A stretch of DNA of 10,901 bases from assembly GCA_910584995.1 (NCBI GenBank), contig CAJUDW010000048.1:1-10901 (forward strand), in the 5' to 3' direction. This DNA is from an uncultured Oscillibacter sp. (GTDB lineage Bacteria > Bacillota > Clostridia > Oscillospirales > Oscillospiraceae). Shown in pieces: positions 1 to 5,837 of this stretch; within the stretch, counting starts at the first letter, position 1; each line of letters opens with the position of its first letter. The notes beneath the pieces were generated by a model that saw nothing but the letters and a program-made list of their open reading frames with translations, was not told the DNA's origin and did not search any database. The position numbers and the translations under genes were made by a program.

Positions 1-1
1 T

Positions 2-1753
2 TTCCCCGCTCCTCTCCGGATCGCCTATACCGTTTGGAAAGCGATCCCCCATTTGCTCCGTGGCTTGCGATGCCTCCTGCGAGGACAGATGGTTGTGGAG
101 GTGCTGGATGCCCTCTCCATCGGGATTTCCCTGGTTCGCGGCGATTTCACTACTGCGTCCTCGGTGCGGTTCCTCTTGGGGCTGGGGGAACTGTTGGAGG
201 AATGGGCCCACAAAAAGTCTGTCAGTGATTTGGCCCAGTGTATATCGCTGAACATTGACCGGGTCTGGCTGAGAACACTACAGGGTGATGTCCTTACGCC
301 GCTGTCTGAAATCCAGACCGGCGACCAGGTATGTGTCCGTCTGGGCAGTCTGATCCCTCTGGACGGTGTGATCACAGAGGGTGAGGTCATGGTCAATCAG
401 GCGTCCCTCACCAGAGAATCCATTCCGGTTCCCAAGCGCGCGGGCATGACGGTCTATGCCGGGACCGTGGTGGAGGAGGGCGAATGCGTTCTCCAAGTCT
501 CTGGCCAGTCAGGCAGCAGCCGGTATGACAAGATCGTTGCTATGATCGAACAGTCGGAGTCCCTGAAATCCACGGCGGAGAGCCGCGCGGCTAATCTGGC
601 GGACAGGCTGGTGCCCTATACCTTGGCGGGCAGTCTGCTCACTTATTTGCTGACCCGGAATGTCTCCCGCGCTCTGTCCGTTCTCATGGTGGACTTCTCC
701 TGCGCCCTGAAGCTGGCAATGCCCCTGGCTGTCCTCTCCGCTATGCGGGAGGCCGGCGGGTTCCATGTGACGGTGAAGGGCGGCAAGTATCTGGAGACAG
801 TGGCACAGGCGGATACGGTTGTCTTTGACAAGACCGGCACCCTGACCCATGCCTGCCCGGTGGTTGCGGAGGTCATTCCCTTCGGAGGGCAGAATGAGGC
901 GGATATGCTGCGACTGGCCGCTTGCCTGGAGGAGCATTTCCCCCATTCCATGGCTAACGCGGTTGTCCAGGCCGCATGGGAGCGGGGGCTGTCCCATGAG
1001 GAAATGCACTCCGAGGTGGAGTACATTGTGGCCCACGGTATTGTCAGCGAAGTGAACAGCCAGCGTGTGATTATCGGAAGCGCCCACTTTGTCTTTGAGG
1101 ACGAACACTGTACCATTCCAGAGGGGGAACAGGAGCGTTACGATTCCCTGCCGGATCAGTATTCCCATCTATATCTGGCCATCGGCGGCGTGCTGTCCGC
1201 TGTGGTCTGTATCTCCGATCCCCTGCGGCCAGAGGCGGGAGCCGTGATTCGGCAGCTTCGCGGCTCGGGTATCCGGCGGGCCGTCATGCTCACCGGAGAC
1301 AGCGAACGCACCGCCGCCGCTATTGCTGCCGAGGTTGGCGTGGACGAATACAATGCGGAGATCCTGCCAGCGGATAAGGCCGATTTTATAGAAACGGAAC
1401 GGGCAAAAGGGCACACGGTCATTATGATTGGGGACGAAATCAACGACTTCCCGGCACTATCCAAGGCGGACGTGGGTATCGCAATCAGTGACGGCGCGGC
1501 CATTGCCAGAGAGATCGCGGACATCACCATCGCGGCGGACGATCTCAACGAGCTGGTCAGTCTGCGCCGTCTCGCCAGCAGGCTGACCGGGCGCATCTGC
1601 TCCAATTACCGCTTTGTCATTGGTTTCAACAGCTCTCTGATTGCCCTTGGAGCCTTGGGCATTTTGCCTTCGGCTACCTCCGCCATGCTGCACAACCTCT
1701 CCACCTTGGGCGTTAGCCTGCAAAGTATGACAAATCTCCTGGAGCTAAAATAA
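2..1753 (+). CDS. Heavy-metal P-type ATPase (P1B-like), 5' end outside window
   Basis: Membrane pump that uses ATP hydrolysis to move a metal ion across the cytoplasmic membrane. The frame is open to the left edge, so the true start lies upstream; 583 residues are visible, and any N-terminal metal-binding domain is cut off. Seen: actuator domain with T-R-E-S at 410-421 (family consensus TGES), a membrane segment with D-F-S-C-A-L-K at about 692-712 where P1B pumps usually carry CPx/SPC/TPC, the phosphorylation motif DKTGTLT (Asp at 827-829), E-H-F-P-H-S at 932-949 where P1B pumps have an HP dipeptide, TGDSERTA near residue 430, and G-D-E-I-N-D at 1430-1447 (consensus GDGxND). The C-terminal pair of membrane helices ends in SLQSMTNLLELK. 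The metal is unknown; the neighbouring DtxR and Feo genes suggest iron or manganese, possibly export. The two glycine replacements raise the question of full activity. A strong terminator follows at once. Confidence 0.9.
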   Translation, partial: FPAPLRIAYTVWKAIPHLLRGLRCLLRGQMVVEVLDALSIGISLVRGDFTTASSVRFLLGLGELLEEWAHKKSVSDLAQCISLNIDRVWLRTLQGDVLTPLSEIQTGDQVCVRLGSLIPLDGVITEGEVMVNQASLTRESIPVPKRAGMTVYAGTVVEEGECVLQVSGQSGSSRYDKIVAMIEQSESLKSTAESRAANLADRLVPYTLAGSLLTYLLTRNVSRALSVLMVDFSCALKLAMPLAVLSAMREAGGFHVTVKGGKYLETVAQADTVVFDKTGTLTHACPVVAEVIPFGGQNEADMLRLAACLEEHFPHSMANAVVQAAWERGLSHEEMHSEVEYIVAHGIVSEVNSQRVIIGSAHFVFEDEHCTIPEGEQERYDSLPDQYSHLYLAIGGVLSAVVCISDPLRPEAGAVIRQLRGSGIRRAVMLTGDSERTAAAIAAEVGVDEYNAEILPADKADFIETERAKGHTVIMIGDEINDFPALSKADVGIAISDGAAIAREIADITIAADDLNELVSLRRLASRLTGRICSNYRFVIGFNSSLIALGALGILPSATSAMLHNLSTLGVSLQSMTNLLELK

Positions 1754-1758
1754 GACAG

Positions 1759-1790
1759 CCGCCCCTTCCGAAAATGAAGGGGCGGTTTTC
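1759..1790 (+). terminator. Intrinsic terminator of the P-type ATPase gene
   Basis: Perfect 10-bp stem CCGCCCCTTC (1759-1768) and GAAGGGGCGG (1776-1785) with a 7-nt loop, followed by TTTTC. It begins 5 nt after the ATPase stop. It also lies just past the stop of the converging dtxR-like gene and may stop that transcript too, although the T-tract is clear only on the + strand. Confidence 0.85.
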
Positions 1791-1792
1791 GT

Positions 1793-2173
1793 CTATCCCA
1801 GGCCTGTCCGCTTTTGGAGTGTAACTTCCTTGATCCGCTCGTAGCTTTCCTCGCTGATGTCATGTTCTATTTTGCAGGCATCCGCAGCCGCCGTTTCCGG
1901 GGATACCCCCAACTGCGTCAAAAATTCCGATAAAAGCTGATGCCGGGCGTATATGCGCTGGGCGATCTCCTCCCCTGGCGGCAGCAGAGTAATCGCGCCG
2001 TCCGCATCCATTTGAATATATCCGTTTTCCCGCAGACGCTTCATCGCCACACTGACGCTGGGCTTCGAGAAATTCAACTCATGGACGATGTCGATAGAAT
2101 AAACTACGCCTTTTCGTTGCCGGATCATCAAGACGCGCTCCAAATAGTCCTCAGCAGATTCGTGGATATTCAC
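1793..2173 (-). CDS. DtxR/MntR-family metal-dependent transcriptional regulator
   Basis: Cytoplasmic metal-sensing repressor, 126 residues, about the size of MntR and without the C-terminal SH3-like domain of DtxR/IdeR. The start is GTG at 2173-2171, preceded by GGAAGGAGG with 7 nt spacing; an upstream in-frame GTG at 2191 would put that ribosome site inside the gene. Residues 1-60 form the winged helix (SKPSVSVAMKRLRENGYI). Residues 65-126 form the metal and dimer domain. Candidate ligands are D9 and E12 (aligning with MntR D8 and E11), H78, and C100-x2-E103-H104, which matches the Cys-Glu-His set of DtxR rather than the Glu-Glu-His set of MntR. This mixed site leaves Fe(II) against Mn(II) open; the divergent feo operon favours Fe(II). 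It is transcribed away from feoA, and a candidate operator covers its putative promoter, suggesting autoregulation. Confidence 0.9.
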   Translation of the reverse strand: MNIHESAEDYLERVLMIRQRKGVVYSIDIVHELNFSKPSVSVAMKRLRENGYIQMDADGAITLLPPGEEIAQRIYARHQLLSEFLTQLGVSPETAAADACKIEHDISEESYERIKEVTLQKRTGLG

Positions 2174-2208
2174 AAAAAATCCTCCTTCCACGGAAACCTC
2201 TGTGCATA

Positions 2209-2226
2209 GGTTAGCACATTCTAACT
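2209..2226. promoter_or_regulatory. Candidate DtxR-type operator A (dtxR promoter side)
   Basis: GGTTAG-CACATT-CTAACT: inverted half-sites separated by 6 nt, one mismatch at the outer base. It lies 36 bp upstream of the dtxR-like start and shares its geometry with sites at 2298, 2970 and 7527. Assignment to the regulator encoded here is inferred from the recurrence and position. Confidence 0.7.
2218..2223 (-). promoter_or_regulatory. Possible -10 element for the dtxR-like gene
   Basis: On the minus strand this reads TAGAAT (5 of 6 match to TATAAT). No good -35 is visible at 17 nt. It sits inside operator A, so bound repressor would block it. An alternative on the same strand is TTGCTT-N17-TAACCT, which is also weak. 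Confidence 0.35.
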
Positions 2227-2254
2227 AAAAAAGCAAGTTTTTCTTGAAATGGTC

Positions 2255-2283
2255 TTGACAAGGTTGGTTAGCGGTGGTAAACT
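2255..2283 (+). promoter_or_regulatory. SigA-type promoter of the feo operon
   Basis: TTGACA (2255-2260), a 17-nt spacer, then TAAACT (2278-2283). Transcription would begin near 2290, giving a leader of about 50 nt before feoA. Operator B lies 15-32 bp downstream of the -10, and a degenerate copy of the same box (GGTTAG-N6-TAAACT, 2266-2283) covers the spacer and -10. Confidence 0.8.
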
Positions 2284-2297
2284 GAGGCTAATTTCAA

Positions 2298-2315
2298 GGT
2301 TAGGTTTTACTAACC
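2298..2315. promoter_or_regulatory. Candidate DtxR-type operator B (feoA leader)
   Basis: GGTTAG-GTTTTA-CTAACC, perfect 6-bp arms with a 6-nt spacer, placed at roughly +8 to +25 of the predicted feo transcript. A repressor bound here would block initiation or early elongation. Same architecture as the other three boxes in the window. Confidence 0.75.
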
Positions 2316-2338
2316 ACATTGCAGGAGGAGGCGAAGAA

Positions 2339-2551
2339 ATGATGCCGCTGACAATGGCAAAGGCAGGAGAAACCGCGACTATCCGCAAAATCTCCGGCAA
2401 GGACGATGTGCGCCAGCATCTGGCGGAGATGGGCTTTGTGGTGGACAGCGCTGTGACGGTGGTCAGCGAAATCGGAGGGAACCTGATTGTGCAGGTGAAG
2501 GACAGCCGGATCGCACTGGACAAGACCATGGCAAACCGCATTATGATTTAG
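2339..2551 (+). CDS. feoA: FeoA family protein (first copy)
   Basis: Small cytoplasmic SH3-like protein of 70 residues that supports FeoB in ferrous iron uptake. Family features seen: the T-M-A-K-A-G-E opening, central Q-H-L-A-E-M-G-F followed by V-D-S-A-V-T-V-V, and the late segment R-I-A-L-D-K-T-M-A-N-R-I. The start ATG at 2339 has GGAGGAGG 8 nt upstream; the next codon is also ATG. The frame extends upstream to an ATG at 2249, but that would contain the promoter and operator, so it is rejected. It is first in the feo operon. It ends with two consecutive TAG codons and is followed by a 159-nt gap containing nested inverted repeats. Confidence 0.9.
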   Translation: MMPLTMAKAGETATIRKISGKDDVRQHLAEMGFVVDSAVTVVSEIGGNLIVQVKDSRIALDKTMANRIMI

Positions 2552-2577
2552 TAGAAGCGTTCGAGCCGTTGTGAGCA

Positions 2578-2662
2578 GCGCGGATGGACCGATGCGAGGG
2601 GCACAAACCAAGGAGGGCGATAGGCCCGGATGTTTGTGGTCCGAGTCGGAGGGAAGCCGCGC
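2578..2662 (+). other. Nested inverted repeats between the two feoA genes, possible structured RNA
   Basis: No gene is supported in the 159-nt gap. Four nested complementary pairs are visible: GCGCGG (2578-2583) with CCGCGC (2657-2662), GGAC (2586-2589) with GTCC (2639-2642), CACAAAC (2602-2608) with GTTTGTG (2632-2638), and a central hairpin GGGC-GATAG-GCCC (2615-2627). Together they would form a rod with bulges in the mRNA. The 10-mer TTGTGA(G/A)CAG flanks it as a direct repeat (2569-2578 and 2664-2673). I do not recognise an RNA family. It could be a leader element for the second feoA, an mRNA processing or stability element, or remnant DNA. Confidence 0.45.
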
Positions 2663-2710
2663 ATTGTGAACAGGCGAGGCGTGACAAAAACTGGCAAGGA
2701 GGAGAGCAAG

Positions 2711-2932
2711 ATGAAAACGCTGAAAGATGTGAAGGTAGGCGAAACCGTGACCGTGGTGAAGCTGCACGGCGAAGGTCCGGTGAAGCGCCGGATTATGGAT
2801 ATGGGCATCACCAAAGGCGTAGAGATCTTTGTGCGCAAGATGGCCCCGCTGGGCGATCCCATGGAGCTGAATGTCCGGGGCTACGAGCTGTCCGTCCGCA
2901 AGGGCGACGCAGAGATGATCGAGGTCCAGTAA
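2711..2932 (+). CDS. feoA: FeoA family protein (second copy)
   Basis: FeoA-like SH3 domain protein of 73 residues. It shows the typical opening L-K-D-V-K-V-G-E-T-V-T-V, then V-K-R-R-I-M-D-M-G-I-T-K-G, an A-P-L-G-D-P-M-E turn and the closing G-Y-E-L-S-V-R-K-G-D-A. This last half is closer to textbook FeoA than the first copy, which lacks the A-P-L-G-D-P segment. The start ATG at 2711 has AAGGAGGAG just upstream; an ATG at 2630 in the same frame would run through the inverted-repeat spacer and lacks a clear ribosome site. Paired feoA genes before feoB are common in Clostridia, where the two proteins may act together at the FeoB G domain (inference). Confidence 0.92.
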   Translation: MKTLKDVKVGETVTVVKLHGEGPVKRRIMDMGITKGVEIFVRKMAPLGDPMELNVRGYELSVRKGDAEMIEVQ

Positions 2933-2938
2933 ACAGAC

Positions 2939-2961
2939 GCGGCAGAAAGCCGCTATTCTTT
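2939..2961 (+). terminator. Weak hairpin with T-rich tail before feoB
   Basis: GCGGC-AGAAA-GCCGC (2939-2953) followed by TATTCTTT. The stem is only 5 bp, so this may be a partial terminator or attenuator lowering feoB relative to feoA. Together with operator C it suggests expression is adjusted at this boundary. Confidence 0.35.
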
Positions 2962-2969
2962 GCGCCATA

Positions 2970-2987
2970 AGTTAGCTTTAGCTAACA
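2970..2987. promoter_or_regulatory. Candidate DtxR-type operator C (before feoB)
   Basis: AGTTAG-CTTTAG-CTAACA; read another way, GTTAGC-TTTA-GCTAAC is a perfect inverted repeat. It ends 5 nt before the feoB ribosome site (AAAGGAG, 2992-2998). I see no convincing promoter beside it, so it would act as a roadblock inside the operon or serve a weak promoter I cannot identify. Confidence 0.7.
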
Positions 2988-3007
2988 ACCGAAAGGAGAG
3001 AATGACT

Positions 3008-5215
3008 ATGGACATCAAGATTGCCCTGGCGGGCAACCCCAACTGCGGCAAGACCACGCTGTTCAACGCCCTCACCGGCTCCAGCCAGTACGTGGGCAAC
3101 TGGCCCGGTGTTACCGTGGAAAAGAAGGAGGGCAGGCTGAAGAGCCATAAGGATGTGGTCATCCAGGACCTGCCCGGCATCTACTCCCTATCCCCCTATA
3201 CCCTGGAGGAAGTGGTGGCCCGGAGCTATCTGGTGAACGAGAAGCCGGACGCCATCCTCAACATTGTGGACGGCACTAACATCGAGCGGAACCTCTACCT
3301 TACCACCCAACTGATTGAACTGGGCCTGCCTGTGGTAGTGGCGGTGAACATGATCGACCTGGTGCGGAAAAACGGCGATACTATCGACCTTGCCAAGCTG
3401 GGCAATGCCCTGGGCTGTGAGGTAGTCGAGATGAGCGCCCTCAAGGGCGAGGGCGGCATGAACGCCGCAGAAAAGGCCGTGGCTCTGGCGCAGAAGAAGC
3501 AGACCGGGGAACTGCCCCATGTGTTCACGGGCGGCGTGGAACACGCCCTGGCCCACATTGAGGAATCCATCCAGGGCAAAGTGGCAGACGGTTATCTGCG
3601 CTGGTACGCCATCAAGGTTTTTGAGCGGGATCAAAAGGTCATGGAGGAACTGAGCCTCGACCCCGACCTGAAAGCCCATCTGGAACAGCACATTGCCGAC
3701 TGTGAAAAGGAATTGGACGACGACGCGGAGTCTATTATCACCAATCAGCGGTATTCTTACATCAACTCTGTGGTCACCAAGGCGGTGAAGAAAAAGGCGG
3801 CAAAAGGCAGCCTGTCCGTCTCGGACAAGATCGACCAGATCGTCACCAACCGAATTCTGGCTCTGCCCATCTTCGCGGTGATCATGTTCTGCATCTACGC
3901 CATCGCTATGGGTGCTTCCGTTGCGGACGGCGGCGTGGGCATTGGTACTTTTGGCACCGATTGGGCCAACGATACACTGTTCGGCGAGATCGTCCCCAAT
4001 TTCTTTGACGGCATCCTCACCTCCTTGGGCGTCAGCGGCTGGCTGTACGGTCTGATTATGGACGGCATCGTGGCCGGCGTGGGCGCGGTGCTGGGCTTTG
4101 TGCCTCAAATGCTGGTGCTGTTCCTGCTGCTGGCCATTCTGGAGGACGTGGGCTATATGGCCCGTGTTGCCTTCATCATGGACCGCATCTTCCGCCGCTT
4201 CGGCCTGTCCGGCAAGAGCTTCATCCCCATGCTGGTAGCCACCGGCTGCGGCGTCCCTGGCATCATGGCCTCCCGGACCATTGAGCAGGACCGGGACCGG
4301 AAAATGACCATCATAACTACCGGCTTCATCCCCTGCGGGGCCAAAATGCCCATCATCGGCCTGTTCGCCGGAGCGGTGTTCGGCGGGTCCGCTCTGGTGG
4401 CCGTCTCCGCTTTCTTCATCGGCATCGCCGCCGTGGTGATCTCGGGCATCATGCTGAAAAAGTTCAAAGCCTTTGCCGGGGAACCTGCCCCCTTCGTCAT
4501 GGAACTGCCCGCCTACCACGCGCCCTCCGCCTCCAACGTCCTCCGGGCCACCTGGGAGCGGGGCTGGTCCTTCATCAAACGGGCGGGGACCATTATCCTG
4601 CTCAGTTCCATCGTTCTCTGGTTCCTCCAGGGCTATGGCTTTGAGAACGGCGTATTCCAAGCCGTGGAGGACAACAACAGCTCCCTTCTGGCCTCCATCG
4701 GCAGCGGCGTTGCCATCATCTTCGCACCTCTGGGTTGGGTGGGCGATATGGCCTGGAAAGCCACCGTGGCCACGGTCACCGGCCTCATTGCCAAGGAGGA
4801 AGTGGTCAACACCTTTGGTGTACTCTATCAGTACGCCGGTGAAGCGGACTTGATGGAGGACGCCAGCGGCATCTACGCCGCCATCGGGGCGGACTTCGGG
4901 GCCATGGCCGCGTACAGCTTTATGATCTTCAACCTGCTCTGCGCCCCCTGCTTCGCCGCAATGGGCGCCATCAAGCGGGAAATGAACAACGTAAAATGGA
5001 CCCTGGGCGCCATCGGCTATATGTGCGGTTTCGCCTATGTGGTGAGCCTGATTGTCTTCCAGTTGGGCGGACTTGTTACCGGAGAAGCGGCATTTGGCCT
5101 TGGAACGGTTGTGGCTCTGGTATTGCTGGCGGGAATCCTCTTTCTGTTGTTCCGCAAGGGTTATCAGGGCGAGGAAAGTACCCGGCGGCTGACCTCTGTG
5201 GCTGCCGCACAGTGA
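3008..5215 (+). CDS. feoB: Ferrous iron transport protein B (FeoB)
   Basis: Main Fe(II) uptake permease: a cytoplasmic G-protein domain fused through a helical spacer to a membrane domain. Length 735, near the usual 700-800. G1 is GNPNCGKT (9-16), the G2 Thr is T36 in NWPGVTVEKK, G3 is DLPG (54-57), G4 is NMID (114-117) and G5 lies around SALKG (143-147). The membrane part starts near residue 283 and carries GFVPQMLVLF, GCGVPG (413-418), PCGAKMPI with C443, and later APCFAAMGA, the Gate-type conserved segments with cysteines linked to iron passage. The start ATG at 3008 lies 9 nt after AAAGGAG; an ATG at 3002 is only 3 nt from it and a TTG at 2960 would run through operator C. The stop TGA overlaps the ribosome site of the next small gene. 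FeoB lacks a Cys-rich tail of its own; the next gene may supply that function. Confidence 0.98.
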   Translation: MDIKIALAGNPNCGKTTLFNALTGSSQYVGNWPGVTVEKKEGRLKSHKDVVIQDLPGIYSLSPYTLEEVVARSYLVNEKPDAILNIVDGTNIERNLYLTTQLIELGLPVVVAVNMIDLVRKNGDTIDLAKLGNALGCEVVEMSALKGEGGMNAAEKAVALAQKKQTGELPHVFTGGVEHALAHIEESIQGKVADGYLRWYAIKVFERDQKVMEELSLDPDLKAHLEQHIADCEKELDDDAESIITNQRYSYINSVVTKAVKKKAAKGSLSVSDKIDQIVTNRILALPIFAVIMFCIYAIAMGASVADGGVGIGTFGTDWANDTLFGEIVPNFFDGILTSLGVSGWLYGLIMDGIVAGVGAVLGFVPQMLVLFLLLAILEDVGYMARVAFIMDRIFRRFGLSGKSFIPMLVATGCGVPGIMASRTIEQDRDRKMTIITTGFIPCGAKMPIIGLFAGAVFGGSALVAVSAFFIGIAAVVISGIMLKKFKAFAGEPAPFVMELPAYHAPSASNVLRATWERGWSFIKRAGTIILLSSIVLWFLQGYGFENGVFQAVEDNNSSLLASIGSGVAIIFAPLGWVGDMAWKATVATVTGLIAKEEVVNTFGVLYQYAGEADLMEDASGIYAAIGADFGAMAAYSFMIFNLLCAPCFAAMGAIKREMNNVKWTLGAIGYMCGFAYVVSLIVFQLGGLVTGEAAFGLGTVVALVLLAGILFLLFRKGYQGEESTRRLTSVAAAQ

Positions 5216-5228
5216 GGGGTAACGAAAC

Positions 5229-5363
5229 ATGACTCTTGGAGAAATTGTCGTTCTGCTGGTACTGGCAGGCGTTGTGGCACTGGCTGTCCGGTCTTTGTGG
5301 AAGTCACGCAAATCCGGCGGAGGCTGCAACGGCGACTGCGGGAACTGCCGCGGCTGTCACTAA
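5229..5363 (+). CDS. FeoB-associated Cys-rich membrane protein
   Basis: A 44-residue protein. Residues 3-21 form one hydrophobic membrane helix (LGEIVVLLVLAGVVALAV), followed by basic R-S-L-W-K-S-R-K and a glycine/cysteine tail with C33, C37, C40, C43 (C-x3-C-x2-C-x2-C), ending in Cys-His. This is the signature layout of the FeoB-associated Cys-rich family (a small family coded right after feoB in Clostridia). The positive stretch after the helix suggests the Cys tail is cytosolic, where it could bind iron leaving FeoB (inference). ATG at 5229; AGGGG overlaps the feoB stop with 9 nt spacing, so it is probably translated with feoB. No established mechanism is known to me. Confidence 0.88.
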   Translation: MTLGEIVVLLVLAGVVALAVRSLWKSRKSGGGCNGDCGNCRGCH

Positions 5364-5388
5364 AACTTCAAATTTTGCAAGACATGGT

Positions 5389-5438
5389 GAGGAGGCATGG
5401 GCAGCGGGATCTGCTCATGCCTCCTCTCGTTGGGGAGG
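5389..5438 (+). promoter_or_regulatory. Alternative RNA hairpins controlling the next gene's ribosome site
   Basis: Stem 1 pairs 5389-5404 with 5411-5426: 16 base pairs with one G-U and a 6-nt loop. Its 3' arm contains CCTCCTC (5420-5426), which can instead pair with the ribosome site GGGGAGG (5432-5438) of the next gene, giving a 7-bp hairpin with a TCGTT loop and one G-U. The two structures exclude each other: stem 1 leaves the ribosome site free, disruption of stem 1 would let CCTCCTC mask it. There is no T-tract after stem 1, so it is not an intrinsic terminator. The complementarities are seen; switching is inference. Confidence 0.55.
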
Positions 5439-5447
5439 AACGATTCT

Positions 5448-5813
5448 ATGGCAGAATTACGGGAAGCCCATCTTCGCTATCTGCTGGCGATCTACGAATT
5501 GGGCAAAAGCACTCCAGACGTGGGGACGCAGGCCGTGGCAAAGGCTTTGAACTGCTCGAAAGCCTCTGTCACGAAAATGATGGCGACTCTGATGGATATG
5601 AATCTTCTGGTGCGGGAGAAATACGGAAAAATCTACCTGACAGATACCGGCTTTCTGCTGGCAAAGGATATGCTCCGGTGTATTGAGCTGATTCGTGAAC
5701 GGTTTCCGGCGATGGGGTTTGATTTGACCGAGAAAGAAACGCAGGACTTTGTAGGCACAATGGTGGTAAATCTGCCGGAACATTGCCGGAGGCGGCTGGC
5801 GGGCAGAGTGTGA
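5448..5813 (+). CDS. DtxR-like winged-helix regulator lacking metal ligands
   Basis: Small cytoplasmic DNA-binding protein of 121 residues. The N-terminal half aligns with DtxR-family winged helices: H-L-R-Y-L-L-A-I-Y-E-L, the recognition helix region C-S-K-A-S-V-T-K-M-M-A-T-L, and L-T-D-T-G at 64-68. By alignment with DtxR/MntR and the upstream regulator, the ligand positions are changed: R10 and L13 replace the Asp/Glu (or Met) of helix 1, C78 replaces the His, and the C-x2-E-H segment is replaced by V-G-T-M-V. A later E111-H112-C113 could be an unrelated metal site. It may therefore be metal-independent, sense another signal, or modulate FeoB as the winged-helix FeoC does in enterics (analogy only). 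Start: ATG 5448 behind GGGGAGG; an in-frame ATG at 5397 falls within the upstream hairpin and has no properly spaced ribosome site. No terminator separates it from its neighbours. Confidence 0.75.
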   Translation: MAELREAHLRYLLAIYELGKSTPDVGTQAVAKALNCSKASVTKMMATLMDMNLLVREKYGKIYLTDTGFLLAKDMLRCIELIRERFPAMGFDLTEKETQDFVGTMVVNLPEHCRRRLAGRV

Positions 5814-5837
5814 CCTGGGATAAGGGAGAAACGATCC

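Noticed and set aside
509..1168. 219-residue minus-strand frame within the P-type ATPase
   Set aside because: No recognisable domain, and it is antisense to a gene with DKTGTLT and other ATPase motifs.
2584..2970. Plus-strand frame running through the feoA spacer and second feoA
   Set aside because: It overlaps the real feoA in another frame, is Arg-rich and low in complexity, and has no good ribosome site.
3188..5329. 713-residue open frame on the minus strand opposite feoB
   Set aside because: FeoB is unambiguous on the plus strand. The antisense frame is rich in His, Gly, Asp and Gln as expected from reverse reading of GC-rich codons, has no domain I recognise and no ribosome site.
5389..5426. 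Hairpin as an intrinsic terminator after the Cys-rich gene
   Set aside because: The stem is strong, but it is followed by TCGTTGGGG, not a T-tract, and the next gene's ribosome site lies 6 nt beyond it.
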